DNA from: DASVTU01 sp036387415 | GTDB taxonomy: Bacteria; Acidobacteriota; Blastocatellia; Pyrinomonadales; Pyrinomonadaceae | NCBI GenBank assembly: GCA_036387415.1 | Contig: DASVTU010000025.1 | Span: 1-64,000, forward strand | Length of the DNA: 64,000 bases | Direction: 5' to 3' | Part shown: one piece after another, positions 62,081 through 64,000 of the stretch | Layout: each line of letters begins with the position of its first letter | How positions within the stretch are numbered: position 1 is the stretch's first letter | Program-made: the position numbers and the translations under genes | Notes under the pieces: model-generated | What the model was told of the DNA's origin: nothing | What the model saw: only the letters and a program-made list of their open reading frames with translations | Databases searched by the model: none

Positions 62081-62575
62081 ATGGCGCAGAAAAAATACCG
62101 TCTACAGACAGTAATGGAGGTGCGCGACCGCGCGAAGCAGGAGGCGACGCAGAAGGTGGCGGCGCGGCGTGCCGAACTCGCGTCGGCGGAGGAGGAATTG
62201 GCGCGACGCGAGCAAGCGGTCACAGATTGCCGCGCGCAGCAAGCGGAGGCACAGGCGCGCATGCTCCGCACGGTCGAGGATGGGGTCGCTGCCGGAGAGG
62301 TAGTGGCGCACCGCACGCATCTGGCGGATTTGCGGCGTTTGGAGCAGGAGTTGATTGAACGCGTCGAGCAGCAGCGTGTCGCGGTCGTGCGCGCCGAGAG
62401 CGAATTGCAGAATGCTCTGGCGGCGTTGATTGAGGCGTCGAAGGAGTTGCAGGTGATTGAAAAGCACCGCGAGGGATGGCGCGAACAGACGCGCCGCGCC
62501 GAACAGCGTCGCGAGCAGAAACTCGGCGACGAAATCGGCCAGTTACTTTATGAACAGAGAAAAAAGCAGACCTGA
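62081..62575 (+). CDS. FliJ/YscO-like coiled-coil protein
   Basis: The 164-residue protein is one long coiled coil. Its start (MAQKKYRLQTVMEVRDRAKQ) closely matches the conserved N-terminus of FliJ, the stalk of the flagellar type III export ATPase. No other flagellar or type III secretion gene lies in the window. So it may be an orphan copy, part of a cluster elsewhere, or a FliJ-related protein with another role. Gene boundaries are clear. Confidence 0.75.
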   Translation: MAQKKYRLQTVMEVRDRAKQEATQKVAARRAELASAEEELARREQAVTDCRAQQAEAQARMLRTVEDGVAAGEVVAHRTHLADLRRLEQELIERVEQQRVAVVRAESELQNALAALIEASKELQVIEKHREGWREQTRRAEQRREQKLGDEIGQLLYEQRKKQT

Positions 62576-62633
62576 ATGGTCAACGAATTGTTGAAGCGAG
62601 GCTGGCGTTTCCGGTTCGATTCCTTATGTTTTG

Positions 62634-62663
62634 TTGCTCTGTTCAATAATTTGAACATATAAT
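62634..62663 (+). promoter_or_regulatory. Promoter with a palindrome between -35 and -10
   Basis: TTGCTC (62634-62639) and TATAAT (62658-62663) are 18 bases apart. Within the spacer lies the palindrome GTTCAATAATTTGAAC (62641-62656), a candidate operator. The promoter reads towards the gene at 62781, giving a leader of about 110 bases. Confidence 0.55.
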
Positions 62664-62780
62664 AACCGTCGAAGCTCAAAAATTTATTGTTCGGAAAACG
62701 GCTGCCGACTCCGCTCATCAAGTCCGAAGCGGACATCTTTGACCGCAGCCGCGAAACACATTCCGACAGAAGACAGTTTT

Positions 62781-63728
62781 ATGTCTAGCCGTCCTCGCAC
62801 AACGCCTCGAACCACCGTCTCCGACGCCCCTTCGCGTCTGGTTCCGCTCACAATCGCTGGCCTCGTCTGTTTCATTCTCGCGCTCGCTCTCGGTTACGGC
62901 GGTTGGTATCTATTTGGGACGCACGCAGACGAGCCTGTGCGTGAGAAATCCGAAGTGGTCGAGACGCCTCGCACACAGCAGCAGCAAGTGGCATCGGAAA
63001 CAACAGTGGCGGAGCAGCCGCCCGCAGCGCCCGCCGTCGTGCTCGCTCCGGCGGGCGAAATCCCTGTGCCGGGTGGCGAGGTAACGCTCGGAGGCGAAGA
63101 GACCGGGCAGCCCATCCGACGCGAGTTGGTCGCGCCCTTCGCCATCGCCGCGACAGAAGTGATTAACGAGCACTATCGCGAGTTTGTGAAGGAGACTAAA
63201 CACCGCGCGCCAGCACACTGGAACGGCGAAGAGTTTCCGCCGGGCACGGCGAACGAACCTGTGCGAGATGTGAGTTGGCAGGATGCGGTTGATTATTGCG
63301 AGTGGCTTTCGAGCAAGATTGGCGCGACGGTGCGACTGCCGACGGAGGCCGAATGGGAATTGGCCGCGCGTGGCGCGGAGCGTTTGAAGTATCCGTGGGG
63401 CAACGAGTGGAACCCGCGTGCGGTGGCGAGTCAGGAGAGCAAAGGACGCATCACGTCTGTAAAAAGTTACCCGGAGGGCAAATCTCCCTTCGGCGCATAC
63501 GACATGGCGGGCAACGTCTGGGAATGGACGGCAGACGAGGCGCTGGATGAAAACAGCCAACCGAAAGTGGTCAACGGAGTGGCGCACAGAGTGATTAAAG
63601 GCGGCTCGGCGGACGAGCCGCGCGAATTCATCACGGCCTTCTCTCGCTACACAAGGGCTGCCGACAAACCTTCGCGCACGCTCGGATTTCGCTACGTGGT
63701 CGTGCGTGAAGCAAAACAGAATCCATAG
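62781..63728 (+). CDS. Membrane-anchored SUMF1-fold (FGE-sulfatase-like) protein
   Basis: The 315-residue protein has a single transmembrane segment (residues 23-45), a Gln/Pro/Val-rich linker and an extracytoplasmic SUMF1-type domain. Its motifs include PVRDVSWQDAVDYCEWLSSK, RLPTEAEWELAARG, the AGNVWEWTADE turn and a final LGFRYVV. The cysteine pair used by true formylglycine-generating enzymes is missing from the C-terminal region. It is probably a ligand-binding or structural member, not a sulfatase activator. ATG 62781 is used; an upstream TTG would add 14 residues ahead of the anchor. Confidence 0.88.
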   Translation: MSSRPRTTPRTTVSDAPSRLVPLTIAGLVCFILALALGYGGWYLFGTHADEPVREKSEVVETPRTQQQQVASETTVAEQPPAAPAVVLAPAGEIPVPGGEVTLGGEETGQPIRRELVAPFAIAATEVINEHYREFVKETKHRAPAHWNGEEFPPGTANEPVRDVSWQDAVDYCEWLSSKIGATVRLPTEAEWELAARGAERLKYPWGNEWNPRAVASQESKGRITSVKSYPEGKSPFGAYDMAGNVWEWTADEALDENSQPKVVNGVAHRVIKGGSADEPREFITAFSRYTRAADKPSRTLGFRYVVVREAKQNP

Positions 63729-63855
63729 AGACGAACGATTGTTGCACGTTGTTTTAGAGGTCGCGAGTGAAACGTCTGCGTTAAATTAAATGTTTGCGTT
63801 GTCGATAGAAGGATTGCGCGCGACGCGCAAAGATGCGGGAGGAGTTCGCGGAGCG

Positions 63856-64000
63856 ATGAGCGGCAAGCAAAGCACAAAAGCCAATCAAACAACTCTCCGG
63901 CGCGCGGCGGCGACGCTTGCGACGCGCGTGGCGAGGTTGACGGCTTGCGTCGCTTTTGTCGCGTTCGTTCTACACATCAGCGTCGAGACGAACGCCTCCG
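63856..64000 (+). CDS. Start of a secreted or membrane protein (partial)
   Basis: A reading frame opens at ATG 63856, with GGAGGAG eleven bases upstream, and runs off the window after 48 codons. The first residues are basic, followed by an Ala/Val-rich hydrophobic stretch (LTACVAFVAFVLHISV) that looks like a signal peptide or anchor. The remainder is outside the window; function is unknown. Confidence 0.6.
   Translation, partial: MSGKQSTKANQTTLRRAAATLATRVARLTACVAFVAFVLHISVETNAS

Noticed and set aside
62081..62575. Evidence of a flagellar operon
   Set aside because: Only the FliJ-like protein is present; the flanking genes are unrelated.

Overview
The window is GC-rich bacterial chromosome, with one clearly more AT-rich island at about 2.6-6.8 kb. 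Gene style fits a Gram-negative soil or biofilm lineage, and Acidobacteriota (Blastocatellia-like) is my best guess. The hints are glycine/glutamate/phenylalanine repeat proteins, an alpha-2-macroglobulin operon with a DUF1175-type lipoprotein, and a contractile tail cluster. There is no rRNA or other taxonomic marker, so this assignment is weak.

Layout. (1) 1-2.4 kb: 3'-truncated PEP carboxylase gene (ppc, minus strand). (2) 2592-6833: a complete 4224-bp transposon with 17-bp terminal inverted repeats and a perfect 9-bp target duplication. It carries a DDE transposase with an N-terminal SWIM zinc finger and five divergently transcribed passenger genes, including a ClpP-fold (SDH-type) serine protease and a membrane protein. 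Two matching 18-bp palindromes sit in the two divergent promoters. (3) 6.9-9.1 kb: a replicon-like module (small helix-turn-helix protein, ParA ATPase, and a Rep-like winged-helix protein whose coding sequence holds arrays of 8-bp iteron-like repeats). (4) 9.2-18.3 kb: an accessory block with a LuxR-type regulator facing two paralogous acidic EFEG-repeat proteins, a HExxH metallopeptidase-like protein, helical proteins of unknown function, a tiny CCCC peptide and a GIY-YIG nuclease-like protein. (5) 18.4-25.3 kb: ordinary genes (M20 dipeptidase, multi-PAS/GAF hybrid histidine kinase, L,D-transpeptidase, membrane protein).

(6) 26.0-51.7 kb: 19 co-directional genes for a headless contractile injection particle. 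They encode sheath, tube, chaperone-like proteins, a tail-completion protein, tape measure, an Rhs protein with a C-terminal HELRH metallopeptidase-like domain, gpD hub, gpV spike, a tip-like protein, gp25, gpJ, gpI, tail fibre proteins (one with a self-cleaving S74 chaperone), a putative terminator and a 1710-residue subtilase. No capsid, portal, terminase or AAA+ ATPase gene is present. I read the locus as an extracellular contractile injection system or tailocin with protease payloads. (7) 52.1-61.9 kb: a bacterial alpha-2-macroglobulin operon: DUF1175-type lipoprotein, thioester alpha-2-macroglobulin, membrane protein, and a 990-residue fusion of penicillin-binding transpeptidase, SpoIID and HExxH peptidase domains. 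(8) 62-64 kb: a FliJ-like coiled-coil protein expressed from an almost leaderless promoter, an SUMF1-fold membrane protein, and the start of a secreted-protein gene.

Functionally, the window joins envelope maintenance and defence (L,D-transpeptidase, alpha-2-macroglobulin/PBP fusion) with contact- or particle-mediated offence (contractile particle, Rhs protein, subtilase). The most unusual parts are the passenger-carrying transposon, the intragenic iteron arrays, the acidic-repeat block and the Rhs-metallopeptidase inside the tail cluster.
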